Virus record (IMG/VR): IMGVR_UViG_3300031629_000045
Coordinates: 1 to 30,308 of that record
Direction: 5' to 3' (one strand)
From: a virus
DNA length: 30,308 nucleotides
How positions within the stretch are numbered: the stretch's first letter is position 1; each line of letters opens with the position of its first letter. The notes under the pieces are model-generated. The model made no database searches. It was given only the letters and a program-made list of their open reading frames with translations, and was not told the origin of the DNA. The translations under genes and the position numbers were made by a program. Below are positions 8,030 to 15,511 of this stretch, piece after piece.

Positions 8030-8359
8030 ATGAATAATATAATACCATTTCCAACCGCGCAGCGGCAAGAACAGATAGAGTCCGAAAGAAATTGGGCATA
8101 TGAAAACTACACTGAAGAGTGTATAGACACCTCTGAATTTGTTCTTATGATGCTTGAAGATTATTTTGCATCAGAAGACTCTGTGTTTGATGAGATGGAC
8201 TTTAGGGATACAGTGTATCCCGAATCACAAGATATGCACGTGATAGTAAATCTTATATCCTCAATGTTTATGAGATATGGCGGCATTGAACACTTCTTAC
8301 AAGAAGACTTAGATGCCATTTATAAAAAAATAGAAGCGAATAAAAATGATATTACTTGA
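8030..8359 (+). CDS. Unknown conserved acidic phage protein, probably from a leaderless message
   Basis: The product has 109 residues, strongly acidic, opening with MNNIIPFPTAQR, a pattern I recall from marine T4-like phages. The rest is helical and rich in Glu, Asp and aromatic residues, with no metal-binding or membrane motif. No Shine-Dalgarno sequence can exist because the promoter -10 ends nine bases before the ATG. The gene overlaps the RNase H gene by 14 bases and is probably its leading co-transcribed partner. Function unknown. Confidence 0.75.
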   Translation: MNNIIPFPTAQRQEQIESERNWAYENYTEECIDTSEFVLMMLEDYFASEDSVFDEMDFRDTVYPESQDMHVIVNLISSMFMRYGGIEHFLQEDLDAIYKKIEANKNDIT

Positions 8360-9206
8360 TTACAGCCAGATTGCACTTTCAAACATCATGGTACAAAAGT
8401 TAAATGATGAAGATATGATTAGACATATGATATTAAACAGTATTCGTATGTACAATAAAAAGTATCGAAAAGAATATGGTCAGATGGTTATCTGTGCAGA
8501 TGGCATGAATACTTGGAGACGTCAGTACTTTCCCGAATACAAAGCTAATAGAAAGAAGGGCCGAGATGCAACTAGTCATATGGACTGGCCAGAAATCTTT
8601 CGTATCCTTTCTACAGTCCGAGAAGAACTCATGGAGAACTTCCCATACAAAGTATTGCATATGGAAGGTTGTGAGGCTGATGACATTATTGGTGCCCTTG
8701 CTATACGAACCCAAGAGTTCGGTCAAGGCGAACCCGTTATGATTATTTCATCTGATAAAGATTTTATTCAGTTGCAGAAGTATAACAATGTAAAACAGTT
8801 CTCTCCTATACAAAAGAAAGCAGTGGTAGATAAGAACCCTAGAAACTATTTGTTTAACCACATCATGAGAGGTGATGCTGGAGATGGTATTCCAAATGTA
8901 TTATCTAAAGATGCTACATTTATTACCGAAGGCCTCAGTCAAACTCCATTAAGACAGACAAGAGTTGATGATTGGTTAACACATAGTGACGACCTTAAAG
9001 CTGCTATGCCCGAGGATCTGTATCGTAACTATCAAAGAAATAAGACCTTAATTGACTTAAATGAAATTCCGGAGACCATTCAAGAATCTATTATAAATAA
9101 ATATGACGATCAAAAACTACCTATGAGAATGAAGGTATTGAATTATTTGATTAAAAAAAGATGCACTAACCTGATTGAATGCGTGGAGGAATTTTATAAT
9201 GCGTAA
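8346..9206 (+). CDS. rnh: RNase H / 5'-3' exonuclease of the FEN family (T4 Rnh-like)
   Basis: The 286-residue product removes RNA primers and flaps during lagging-strand synthesis. The acidic metal-binding set of the FEN family is visible: Asp5 (LLDYSQ), Asp52 (CADGMNTWR), Glu110/Asp112/Asp113 (CEADDIIG), Asp137/Asp139 (SSDKDF), and Asp177/Asp180 (RGDAGDGIPN). The helical-arch region (RRQYFPEYKANRKKGR) is also present. The length is close to T4 RNase H (305). In T4 this gene is near dsbA and gene 33; here those are 20 kb away, so the neighbourhood has been rearranged. Confidence 0.93.
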   Translation: MILLDYSQIALSNIMVQKLNDEDMIRHMILNSIRMYNKKYRKEYGQMVICADGMNTWRRQYFPEYKANRKKGRDATSHMDWPEIFRILSTVREELMENFPYKVLHMEGCEADDIIGALAIRTQEFGQGEPVMIISSDKDFIQLQKYNNVKQFSPIQKKAVVDKNPRNYLFNHIMRGDAGDGIPNVLSKDATFITEGLSQTPLRQTRVDDWLTHSDDLKAAMPEDLYRNYQRNKTLIDLNEIPETIQESIINKYDDQKLPMRMKVLNYLIKKRCTNLIECVEEFYNA

Positions 9207-9624
9207 TTACCTAGTCTCAGATGTCCTAGAAGGACAGGCCAAAATACAAAGCAAAGTGGATAAGATTGCTTATCTTCAGAAGATGAATTCTGCACCACTG
9301 AGAGATATTCTAAGAATGAACTTCGATGACGATGTTGTCACTACGTTACCTACTGGTGCCCCTCCATACAAGAAAGATAATATGCCAGACGGCATGAACT
9401 ACGCGACTCTTCAAAACCAATATAGAAAATTTGCATATTTCTTTAAGGGTAAGTATAGTGACATGAATCCTATTAAAAGAGAAAGTCTGTTTTTAGAGAT
9501 TCTTGAATCTGTACACCCATCTGATGCTGAAGTGTTTATTGCAGCTAAAGATAAAAACCTTAAGTATAAGGGGTTGACTAAGAAATTAGTTGTAGATTCG
9601 TTCCCTAACTTAATTCAAAAATAA
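9199..9624 (+). CDS. Conserved T4-like marine phage protein (DUF6433-like)
   Basis: The product has 141 residues. The start at 9199 is chosen because GGAGG lies about nine bases upstream; the longer frame from 9175 would begin inside rnh without one. Recognisable stretches are LPTGAPPYKKD and FKGKYSDMNPIKRESLFLEILESVHPSDAE, typical of a family I remember from cyanophages and pelagiphages next to DNA metabolism genes. The C-terminus (KYKGLTKKLVVDSFP) is also typical. The function is not established. Confidence 0.75.
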   Translation: MRNYLVSDVLEGQAKIQSKVDKIAYLQKMNSAPLRDILRMNFDDDVVTTLPTGAPPYKKDNMPDGMNYATLQNQYRKFAYFFKGKYSDMNPIKRESLFLEILESVHPSDAEVFIAAKDKNLKYKGLTKKLVVDSFPNLIQK

Positions 9625-9705
9625 CTTAACTAACTTGGAGGGCAGCCTATAGACGAACCTTTATGATGATAGATAATCAATCAATTCACCCATGGAGTAC
9701 TGACT

Positions 9706-9876
9706 ATGCATGTACAAATTGAACGCCTCAAGAAAGACCAAAAAGAGGCAGTATACTATCAGAAAAAACTGAAGCGCAAAGGAAAAGACGTTCTGGCTTA
9801 TAAGATGCAGAAGAAAATAGAATTCCTGAATAGACATATAGAAGATATGTATATGGCGACAGTCAAAGAAGGTTAA
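9706..9876 (+). CDS. Small basic coiled-coil protein of unknown function
   Basis: This 56-residue gene fills most of the 370-base gap between 9624 and 9994. It has GGAG (9694-9697) eight bases ahead of the ATG. The product is Lys/Glu/Gln-rich and almost entirely helical (IERLKKDQKEAVYYQKKL), ending in TVKEG. The charge pattern suggests a coiled coil or nucleic-acid contact. Short genes of this kind are common in T4-like phages. A hairpin follows ten bases after the stop. No family recognised. Confidence 0.65.
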   Translation: MHVQIERLKKDQKEAVYYQKKLKRKGKDVLAYKMQKKIEFLNRHIEDMYMATVKEG

Positions 9877-9885
9877 GAGGGTTTC

Positions 9886-9904
9886 GGCCCTTGTCTAAAG
9901 GGCC
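9886..9904 (+). terminator. Weak terminator-like hairpin
   Basis: GGCCCTT (9886-9892) pairs with AAGGGCC (9898-9904) around a five-base loop. It is followed by CTAATTTA rather than a clean T-run, so termination would be inefficient or Rho-assisted. It lies between the small gene at 9706 and the promoter at 9958, a natural operon boundary. The remainder of 9905-9957 holds nothing I can name. Confidence 0.45.
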
Positions 9905-9957
9905 CTAATTTACATTATGGCAAGATCGAGCTGGAATGCTTTTACTACATTAAATGG

Positions 9958-9986
9958 TTGACAAATTAAACTAACTGTGATATAAT
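9958..9986 (+). promoter_or_regulatory. Sigma70-like promoter giving a leaderless message
   Basis: TTGACA (9958-9963), 17 bases, TATAAT (9981-9986). The ATG at 9994 is seven bases after the -10 box, so transcription should start at or within a base of the initiation codon. Confidence 0.9.
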
Positions 9987-9993
9987 ATACATT

Positions 9994-10569
9994 ATGAATA
10001 TATTTGTACTAAGTGACGACCCAGTCCAAGCTGCACAAGACCAGTGTGATAAACACGTTGTTAAAATGATCGTAGAATCAGCTCAGATGTTATCCACTGT
10101 CCACCGGATGCTAGACGGTACTATTACCCAACGGCCATCCAACTCAGGCAAAAGAACTCTAAAATATTACGAACTACATGACGATAGAGAGGATATCCTT
10201 TATAAGGCTGTTCATCACAATCATCCATGTACGGTATGGTCAAGAGAAAACTGCTGCAATTACAATTGGCACTATGAACATTTTACAGCGCTATGTGATG
10301 AATATACATATAGGTATGGTAAAATTCATGCAACAGATACTAAACTAAGGACTCTGTTAAAAGAACTGCCAAAGAATATATTACACACCAATTGCAAGTC
10401 AGCATTCAAACTAGCCATGGGGTCAAATCCTGAGTGTGTAGTAGTTGGCCTGGGTGGCACAGATGTAGTAGAATCATACAGAAACTTTTATCACACAAAA
10501 CAGGAAAGATTTAAAATGGATTGGACTAAACGCAATGTACCGGAGTGGTTTATACATGCCTCTATATGA
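9994..10569 (+). CDS. Conserved phage protein of unknown function (DKHVVKM family)
   Basis: The product has 191 residues. The N-terminus has the pattern MNIFVLSDDPVQAAQ..CDKHVVKMIVESAQMLSTVHR, which I recognise from an uncharacterised family common in tailed phages. Conserved His, Asp and Cys residues (DKHVVKM, HHNHPCTVWSRE, WHYEHF) suggest an enzyme or metal-binding active site, but I cannot name the reaction. The gene is probably translated from a leaderless message. Its stop region overlaps the start of the next gene by 14 bases. Confidence 0.75.
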   Translation: MNIFVLSDDPVQAAQDQCDKHVVKMIVESAQMLSTVHRMLDGTITQRPSNSGKRTLKYYELHDDREDILYKAVHHNHPCTVWSRENCCNYNWHYEHFTALCDEYTYRYGKIHATDTKLRTLLKELPKNILHTNCKSAFKLAMGSNPECVVVGLGGTDVVESYRNFYHTKQERFKMDWTKRNVPEWFIHASI

Positions 10570-10795
10570 TTTTAAGGATTTAACATCGGGTGAAGTTTAC
10601 ACCAAGATGATGTCTATTGCTGACATGGAAGAACATGTTAAGGATGAGAATATACAACAAGTAGTGTCTGCACCTAAACTGATTAGTGGAGCAAAGGGTA
10701 CTCTCCAAATAGCCGGAGACGGCTGGAAAGAAGTACAAGATAAAATTAAAGCAGGATTACCTCCACGACTACGGGATAACATTAAAACCAAATGA
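10556..10795 (+). CDS. Small FmdB-like protein lacking zinc-binding cysteines
   Basis: The product is 79 residues from the ATG at 10556, the start that gives the typical opening MPLYDFKDLTSGEVY; the longer frame from 10535 adds seven unlikely residues. The opening and the following MMSIADMEEHV resemble phage versions of the FmdB regulatory domain, in which a short beta hairpin normally carries CxxC pairs. Here the cysteines are absent, so no zinc would be bound. The function is unknown. It overlaps phoH by four bases (ATGA). Confidence 0.65.
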   Translation: MPLYDFKDLTSGEVYTKMMSIADMEEHVKDENIQQVVSAPKLISGAKGTLQIAGDGWKEVQDKIKAGLPPRLRDNIKTK

Positions 10796-11475
10796 ATAAG
10801 AAACCTTCAAAATTGAGAACAGAACATTTAATCACATTAGACCCACTTACTAAATCCCAGGAGGCAGTATTTAAATCTTGGAAAGAAGGATTCAACTTAG
10901 TATTATCTGGTTCAGCAGGAACGGGTAAAACCTATATCTCAACATATTTGGCTTTATTGGATATTATGAATAAGGATCAGAAGAAACTAGTGATAGTAAG
11001 ATCTGCGGTACCTACAAGGGACATGGGATTCTTGCCGGGCACACTAGAAGAGAAAGAGGATGCTTATAAGGCTCCATACTATGCTATTATGTCACAACTG
11101 TTTGAAGATGGTGAGGCTTGGAAAAAACTTCAAGTTGCTAAACAGATTGAGTTCTTAACTACGTCCTTTATTAGAGGTATTACTCTTACTGATTGTATCG
11201 TTCTTATTGATGAATCACAGAACCTTACATACCACGAACTGTGTTCTGTTATTACTCGATTGGGTAATAATTGTAGAATCATTCTATGTGGTGATTACTA
11301 CCAGTCGGACTTTACTAAGGGAGGTGACAGAGGTGGTTTGCAAAGGTTTACAAAGATTTTAGAGAATATGAAACTCTTCGATCACGTTGAATTTACTTGG
11401 GAAGATATTGTCAGATCTGGCCTTGTAAGAGATTTTATTATGACAAAGGAACTAGTTGAAAATGGGAAACTTTAA
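10792..11475 (+). CDS. phoH: PhoH-family P-loop ATPase
   Basis: The product has 227 residues. Walker A is GSAGTGKT (40-47) and Walker B is IVLIDESQ (136-143), followed by the GDYYQSD segment typical of PhoH, whose fold is related to superfamily 1 helicases. PhoH-like ATPases are common in marine phages; a role in RNA metabolism or phosphate stress is proposed but not settled. The first gene start overlaps the previous stop, and the end overlaps the exonuclease start, so it belongs to a coupled set. No truncation seen. Confidence 0.93.
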   Translation: MNKKPSKLRTEHLITLDPLTKSQEAVFKSWKEGFNLVLSGSAGTGKTYISTYLALLDIMNKDQKKLVIVRSAVPTRDMGFLPGTLEEKEDAYKAPYYAIMSQLFEDGEAWKKLQVAKQIEFLTTSFIRGITLTDCIVLIDESQNLTYHELCSVITRLGNNCRIILCGDYYQSDFTKGGDRGGLQRFTKILENMKLFDHVEFTWEDIVRSGLVRDFIMTKELVENGKL

Positions 11476-12154
11476 ACATGAAAAAATTGATCTGGGCTAT
11501 GACGACCTCACTGCAGAAACACTACCCTCTGGTAGAACATATGCCGCTCCTAATGGTTGTAACTATCCTTCTATTACTACAGTACTTTCCATATTAAGTA
11601 GGGAAAGTATACAGGCTTGGCGAGCTCGAGTAGGACCAGAAGCTGCCAACAAGATATCAAGAGTCGCATCAGGCCGTGGTACAGCAGTCCACGAGTTATT
11701 AGAGAGGTATGTTAATAATGATCCAGACTTTGACAAAGGTGTTATGCCGCATGTGATGCAATCATTTCATGATGTCAAAGAAGAATTGGATACAAGATTG
11801 ACTAATGTCTATTCACAAGAAGCTCCACTATATTCAGAACACTTAGGATTAGCTGGCAGAGTGGATTGTGTAGGCGTGTGGGATGGAAAGAACTCCATTG
11901 TGGATTATAAAACATCACGTAAACTTAAAAAGAAAGAATGGATATCCGGTTACTTCATGCAGTGTGCAGCTTATGCTATTATGTGGGAAGAACGTACTGG
12001 AATGCCCATTACACAGTTGGTAATTCTAATTGCAGTAGATGATGAAAAGCCTCAGGTCTTTATTGAACACAGAGACAATTGGGTGAAACCATTACTTGAT
12101 GTAATAGAACAATATACCACAGAACAGAAACGTAAAGAGATATTTGGAAACTAA
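11462..12154 (+). CDS. PD-(D/E)XK exonuclease (MGME1/Cas4/RecB-like)
   Basis: The product is 230 residues from the ATG at 11462, which has AAAGGA eleven bases upstream; an alternative TTG at 11456 adds two residues. The PD-(D/E)XK nuclease core is readable: GRGTAVHELLE (71-81, His77), GRVD (Asp135), VDYKTS with Asp148 and Lys150, and the helix QCAAYAIMWEE (Gln167 and Tyr171). This is the single-strand exonuclease family that includes mitochondrial MGME1. It lacks the four-cysteine cluster of Cas4, so no iron-sulfur cluster is expected. A role in phage DNA replication or recombination is likely. Confidence 0.85.
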   Translation: MGNFKHEKIDLGYDDLTAETLPSGRTYAAPNGCNYPSITTVLSILSRESIQAWRARVGPEAANKISRVASGRGTAVHELLERYVNNDPDFDKGVMPHVMQSFHDVKEELDTRLTNVYSQEAPLYSEHLGLAGRVDCVGVWDGKNSIVDYKTSRKLKKKEWISGYFMQCAAYAIMWEERTGMPITQLVILIAVDDEKPQVFIEHRDNWVKPLLDVIEQYTTEQKRKEIFGN

Positions 12155-12156
12155 TA

Positions 12157-12342
12157 ATGAGACTAGATGCTTTATCTGTTAGGGCTAAGCAACAGATATC
12201 TATTTGTTGTGAAACCCTATGCGAAAAGAATGTTGTAGAGAAATATATTGCTGAATTGGAAGCTAGAATCAGATTCTTAGAAAATGACTTCTTTAAAGTA
12301 ATGAAAGCAAGAGAGCCAGTTGTAGAAAGAAAGGGAGATTAA
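12157..12342 (+). CDS. Small helical unknown protein
   Basis: The product has 61 residues: a short start with a Cys pair (ISICCETLC), then a charged helix (AELEARIRFLENDFF) that could form a coiled coil. There is a purine-rich GGAAAC ahead of the ATG and a two-base gap on each side, so it is tightly co-transcribed with the exonuclease and SHMT genes. No family recognised. Confidence 0.6.
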   Translation: MRLDALSVRAKQQISICCETLCEKNVVEKYIAELEARIRFLENDFFKVMKAREPVVERKGD

Positions 12343-12343
12343 A

Positions 12344-13483
12344 ATGGATCATAGAATATTGAATATCCTGAATGATGAAAAGCATCGGCAGGCTAATACA
12401 ATAGAGCTAATTGCAAGTGAAAACTTTGCTAGTCAAGCTGTAATGGATCTTGCTGGTAGTATACTTACAAATAAGTATGCTGAAGGTTATCCGGGCAAGC
12501 GATACTATAATGGCTGTGATCACATGGATGATATCGAAACATTAGCTATTGATACTCTTTGCAAATTGTTTGGAGCTAGATATGCTAATGTTCAACCACA
12601 TTGCGGTGCAAATGCTAACACTGCAGTCTATCAAGCATTCTTAAAACCCGGTGATAAGATTCTCGGTATGGACTTAGCTAGTGGCGGGCATTTAAGCCAC
12701 GGTAGTCCTCCAAATATCTCAGGCAAAATTTATGATGCATATACATATGGAGTTGATGAGAACGGCCTCGTTGATTACGACACGGCCCAATTATTAGCTG
12801 CACTTCACAAACCTAAAATGATCATTGCTGGTGCAAGTGCATATCCAAGACAAATTGATTGGAAACGATTTAGAGAGATCGCAGATTCGGTAGGAGCATT
12901 GCTTATGGTTGATATGGCTCATTACTCTGGCCTTATTGCTGGTGGTGTATATGATAGTCCAATTCCTTATGCTGATGTGGTTACTTCCACAACTCATAAG
13001 ACTTTACGAGGCCCAAGAGGTGGAGTAATACTTTGGAATGATCCTAGTTATAGTAAACGTATTAATAGTGCAATCTTTCCTGGCACTCAGGGTGGGCCAC
13101 TAATGCATATCATCGCCGCAAAGGCTCAATGTTTCATAGAAGCTGATACACTAGAGTTTAAAAATTATTCAGTAAGAGTAATTGAAAATGCACAAGCGAT
13201 GTGTGCAGTCTTTGAAGCAAACGAATTTCCAGTACAAACAGGTGGTACTGATAGTCATATCATCTTAATGGATTTAAGTAATAGTAAGTATAGTGGTCGT
13301 GAAGCGGCTGACCTGCTTGAAGCTGCTGGCATCACCGTAAACAAGAACGGTGTTCCAAATGACCCTCGACCATTCATGGAAACAAGTGGTATTCGGTTGG
13401 GTACCAGTGCAGAAACTACTCGTGGTGTGACCATTGATCAGTTTAAAGATTTAGCACAAAAGATTGTAAATATATTAAAATAA
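12344..13483 (+). CDS. glyA: Serine hydroxymethyltransferase
   Basis: The 379-residue PLP enzyme interconverts serine plus tetrahydrofolate with glycine plus 5,10-methylene-tetrahydrofolate. Conserved blocks run in order: ELIASENF (21-28), LTNKYAEGYPGKRYYNGC, GGHLSHGS, VDMAHYSG with Asp190 and His193, and STTHKTLRGPRGG with the PLP-binding Lys219, then FPGTQGGPLMH and SGIRLGT. It is about 40 residues shorter than E. coli GlyA, trimmed at both ends, but all core blocks remain. The folate product is the carbon donor for thymidylate synthesis and for hydroxymethyl-pyrimidine formation, which fits the nrd and nucleotidase genes nearby. GGGAG lies ahead of the ATG. Confidence 0.95.
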   Translation: MDHRILNILNDEKHRQANTIELIASENFASQAVMDLAGSILTNKYAEGYPGKRYYNGCDHMDDIETLAIDTLCKLFGARYANVQPHCGANANTAVYQAFLKPGDKILGMDLASGGHLSHGSPPNISGKIYDAYTYGVDENGLVDYDTAQLLAALHKPKMIIAGASAYPRQIDWKRFREIADSVGALLMVDMAHYSGLIAGGVYDSPIPYADVVTSTTHKTLRGPRGGVILWNDPSYSKRINSAIFPGTQGGPLMHIIAAKAQCFIEADTLEFKNYSVRVIENAQAMCAVFEANEFPVQTGGTDSHIILMDLSNSKYSGREAADLLEAAGITVNKNGVPNDPRPFMETSGIRLGTSAETTRGVTIDQFKDLAQKIVNILK

Positions 13484-13486
13484 CCC

Positions 13487-13515
13487 TTTACATTTACTAG
13501 TGATTGTAGTATAAT
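13487..13515 (+). promoter_or_regulatory. Sigma70-like promoter leading directly into a terminator
   Basis: TTTACA (13487-13492), 17 bases, TATAAT (13510-13515) with GTAG before the -10. The terminator stem begins five bases after the -10 box, so any transcript would be roughly 40 bases. No coding sequence lies between. Confidence 0.85.
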
Positions 13516-13519
13516 ATAC

Positions 13520-13563
13520 CCCTCAAAGAGAATTTTAAACCACTCTCTTTGAGGGTTTTTTTT
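13520..13563 (+). terminator. Strong Rho-independent terminator
   Basis: CCCTCAAAGAGA (13520-13531) pairs perfectly with TCTCTTTGAGGG (13544-13555) to give a 12-bp stem with a 12-base loop, followed by eight T residues (13556-13563). It ends the phoH-glyA operon as well as any transcript from the promoter at 13487. It is the only textbook intrinsic terminator in the window. Confidence 0.92.
13521..13563 (+). ncRNA. Candidate ~40-nt small RNA made of a terminator hairpin
   Basis: With the -10 box ending at 13515, transcription would start near 13521-13522 and stop in the T-run. The product would be little more than the hairpin with the loop ATTTTAAACCAC. It could be a functional small RNA, an abortive transcript, or what remains after a gene was deleted between a promoter and its terminator. 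The coordinates are inferred from motif positions only. Confidence 0.4.
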
Positions 13564-13590
13564 ATTGTCGAAAATAAATGAAAAAAAGTG

Positions 13591-13619
13591 TTGACAAAAA
13601 GGTAGAACCATAGTATAAT
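13591..13619 (+). promoter_or_regulatory. Sigma70-like promoter for the nucleotidase-ligase operon
   Basis: TTGACA (13591-13596), 17 bases, TATAAT (13614-13619), with an A-rich upstream stretch. From the GTG before the -35 through the CATA after the -10 it is nearly identical to the promoter at 27527, sharing GGTAGAACCATAG in the spacer. Confidence 0.92.
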
Positions 13620-13630
13620 ATACACATATT

Positions 13631-13646
13631 AAGGAGAAATACAATT
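13631..13646 (+). promoter_or_regulatory. Shine-Dalgarno sequence that points to an AUU start codon
   Basis: AAGGAG (13631-13636) is a strong ribosome-binding site. Seven bases downstream is ATT (13644-13646), in frame with the nucleotidase. No ATG or GTG occurs in that frame nearby, and the TTG at 13662 has no ribosome-binding site and would cut into the first beta strand. Confidence 0.65.
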
Positions 13647-14225
13647 AAAGAAAATATAATATTGGTTGACTGTGATGGTGTACTATGTGACTGGGAATAC
13701 TCATTTACTCAGTGGATGCACCACCAAGACATCCCAACAAAGAACATTAACGAGTATGACATTGCTAAGAGGTTTGAGTTAGATAAAGTTACTGCCAAGA
13801 GATTAGTCAGACTGTTTAATGAGTCTGCAGCAATCGCATTCTTACCACCTCTAAGAGATGCAGTGTATTACATGAAGAGACTTAATATGTTACATGGATA
13901 TCGATTCCACTGTATTACATCATTAAGTAGTGATAGGTATGCCCAAAGATTGAGGTATCAGAACCTAGACCTACTATTCGGTAGGGAGTTGTGGGATGAA
14001 GTAATATGTCTACCCTGTGGCGCTGATAAAGATGACGCATTAGAGCCTTACAGAGACACGGGTTGTTTCTGGGTCGAAGATAAAGTTGGCAACGCTGAAC
14101 TGGGGGTTGAATTAGGTCTTAACTCTATCCTTGTAGCTCATACACACAACGCAAGTTATAGTGGAGAGATTCCAAGATTCCACAGATGGAAAGAAATCTA
14201 TAAGCACATTACTGGAGAAGTGTAA
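13644..14225 (+). CDS. 5'(3')-deoxyribonucleotidase-like HAD phosphatase
   Basis: The product is 193 residues from the proposed ATT start. The first strand and HAD motif I read IILVDCDGVLCDW, with nucleophile Asp9 and Asp11. Motif II is CITSLS, motif III lysine is in CGADKDDAL, and motif IV is FWVEDKVGNAELG. This matches the cytosolic deoxynucleotidase (NT5C) family found in many tailed phages, which removes phosphate from deoxynucleoside monophosphates and helps balance pools. Starting at TTG 13662 instead would delete most of strand 1, a strong argument for the upstream start. The stop overlaps the ligase ATG (TAATG). Confidence 0.85.
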   Translation: MKENIILVDCDGVLCDWEYSFTQWMHHQDIPTKNINEYDIAKRFELDKVTAKRLVRLFNESAAIAFLPPLRDAVYYMKRLNMLHGYRFHCITSLSSDRYAQRLRYQNLDLLFGRELWDEVICLPCGADKDDALEPYRDTGCFWVEDKVGNAELGVELGLNSILVAHTHNASYSGEIPRFHRWKEIYKHITGEV

Positions 14226-15511
14226 TGAAACCATGTGAGATAATTAAACTATTAAGATCAGACAACAGTAAACTGTTTAAACAAGAAGTTATTTCGCAAC
14301 ACATGGATAACGAAGAGTTTGTCGAAGGCCTTCAATATGCTTTAACTCCCTTAATTACCTATGGTGTACAATCGGTTCCACCTATTACAGATCACTATCG
14401 AGCTTACACTTACAACGAAGAACTTTCGGAATCAACATGGCCTAGATTTAAAGAACTGTTGGATAAATTAATCGCCAGAGAACTTACTGGCCATGCTGCT
14501 AGAGATGCCATCATAAAGGTAGAAGGTGGTTGCTGCAGTGATACATGGAATGATTGGTATAGACCGATTCTATTAAAAGACTTTAAAGCAGGATTCTCTG
14601 AGAAGACCGTTAATAAAGTAGCCAAGGGTACTATACCAGTATTTGGATGTATGTTGGCAAGAGACGGCGCTAAAGAAGAAAAGAAACTTGTAGGCCAGGT
14701 ACTTATAGAAAACAAGTATGACGGAGTAAGATGTATTGCAATCGTGCAGAATAATACAGCAATTCTCTATAGTAGAAATGGTAAGGTGTTTCCTAACTTC
14801 CCTCATATAGAAGCAGCATTAAGTAAACCAGAATTTAATAATATGGTTTTTGATGGTGAGATTATGAGTGAGAACTTTCAAGCTCTAATGAAACAAGTAT
14901 ATAGAAAGACCGATGTTGATACGTCTGATGCATATCTTGCCCTCTTTGATGTACTTGATCTTTCCGAATTTAATGCAGGTAAAGGTAGTAACACTACTAT
15001 AGAAAGGAAAGAGATACTGGCTGAACTTCCTTTTGATGAGTGTATCAGAAAGGTAGACTTCACCAGAGTTAACCTGGATACTGCCGAAGGCCAGCAAATG
15101 TTTAAAAACATGAATAGAATTGCTATTGCCGAAGGTTACGAAGGTCTTATGGTCAAACCAGTTGAAGCCATATATGAATGTAAAAGATCAGACTCTTGGT
15201 TAAAAATCAAACCCATTATTGAAGTAACACTCACTGTTATTGATATAGAAGAAGGCCAAGGCAAGTTTGAAGGTACTACAGGTGCACTTGTTTGTGAAGG
15301 TATTGATGATGGGGTTACTATAGGAGTCAATGTAGGTTCCGGACTTACTGATGAAATGAGAGAGTCCATCTGGAACAACAGAGACGATGTGATCGGTCAG
15401 TTAGTAGAGATAAGAGCAGATGTTATTACTCAGGCAGATAATGGTGAGTATAGTTTAAGGTTCCCTAGGTTTAAAACATTTAGGGGTTTCGACGTGGGAG
15501 AAAAGCTATGA
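14225..15511 (+). CDS. ATP-dependent DNA ligase
   Basis: The 428-residue product seals nicks in replicated and recombined phage DNA (role of T4 gp30). The nucleotidyltransferase motifs run in order: ENKYDGVR with the adenylated Lys164 (motif I), SRNGKVFP (Ia), FDGEIM (III), YEGLMVKP with Glu306 (IV), and SWLKIKP with Lys327 and Lys329 (V). An OB-fold with a GTTGALVCE segment follows, ending in a RFPRFKTFR motif. The N-terminal ~140 residues form a helical DNA-binding domain as in T4-type ligases. There is a one-base overlap with the nucleotidase. Confidence 0.95.
   Translation: MKPCEIIKLLRSDNSKLFKQEVISQHMDNEEFVEGLQYALTPLITYGVQSVPPITDHYRAYTYNEELSESTWPRFKELLDKLIARELTGHAARDAIIKVEGGCCSDTWNDWYRPILLKDFKAGFSEKTVNKVAKGTIPVFGCMLARDGAKEEKKLVGQVLIENKYDGVRCIAIVQNNTAILYSRNGKVFPNFPHIEAALSKPEFNNMVFDGEIMSENFQALMKQVYRKTDVDTSDAYLALFDVLDLSEFNAGKGSNTTIERKEILAELPFDECIRKVDFTRVNLDTAEGQQMFKNMNRIAIAEGYEGLMVKPVEAIYECKRSDSWLKIKPIIEVTLTVIDIEEGQGKFEGTTGALVCEGIDDGVTIGVNVGSGLTDEMRESIWNNRDDVIGQLVEIRADVITQADNGEYSLRFPRFKTFRGFDVGEKL

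Noticed and set aside
9092-9099. TATAAATA inside the RNase H gene
   Set aside because: It lies in coding sequence about 100 bases from the next start, with a promoter already upstream of the operon; a chance match in AT-rich sequence is likely.
9663-9722. 19-codon frame starting MMIDNQSIHPW
   Set aside because: Too short to support, and it overlaps the better-supported small gene at 9706; it could be a leader peptide but nothing shows it.
9917-9961. 14-codon frame MARSSWNAFTTLNG
   Set aside because: Runs into the -35 box of the next promoter and has no ribosome-binding site; most likely chance.
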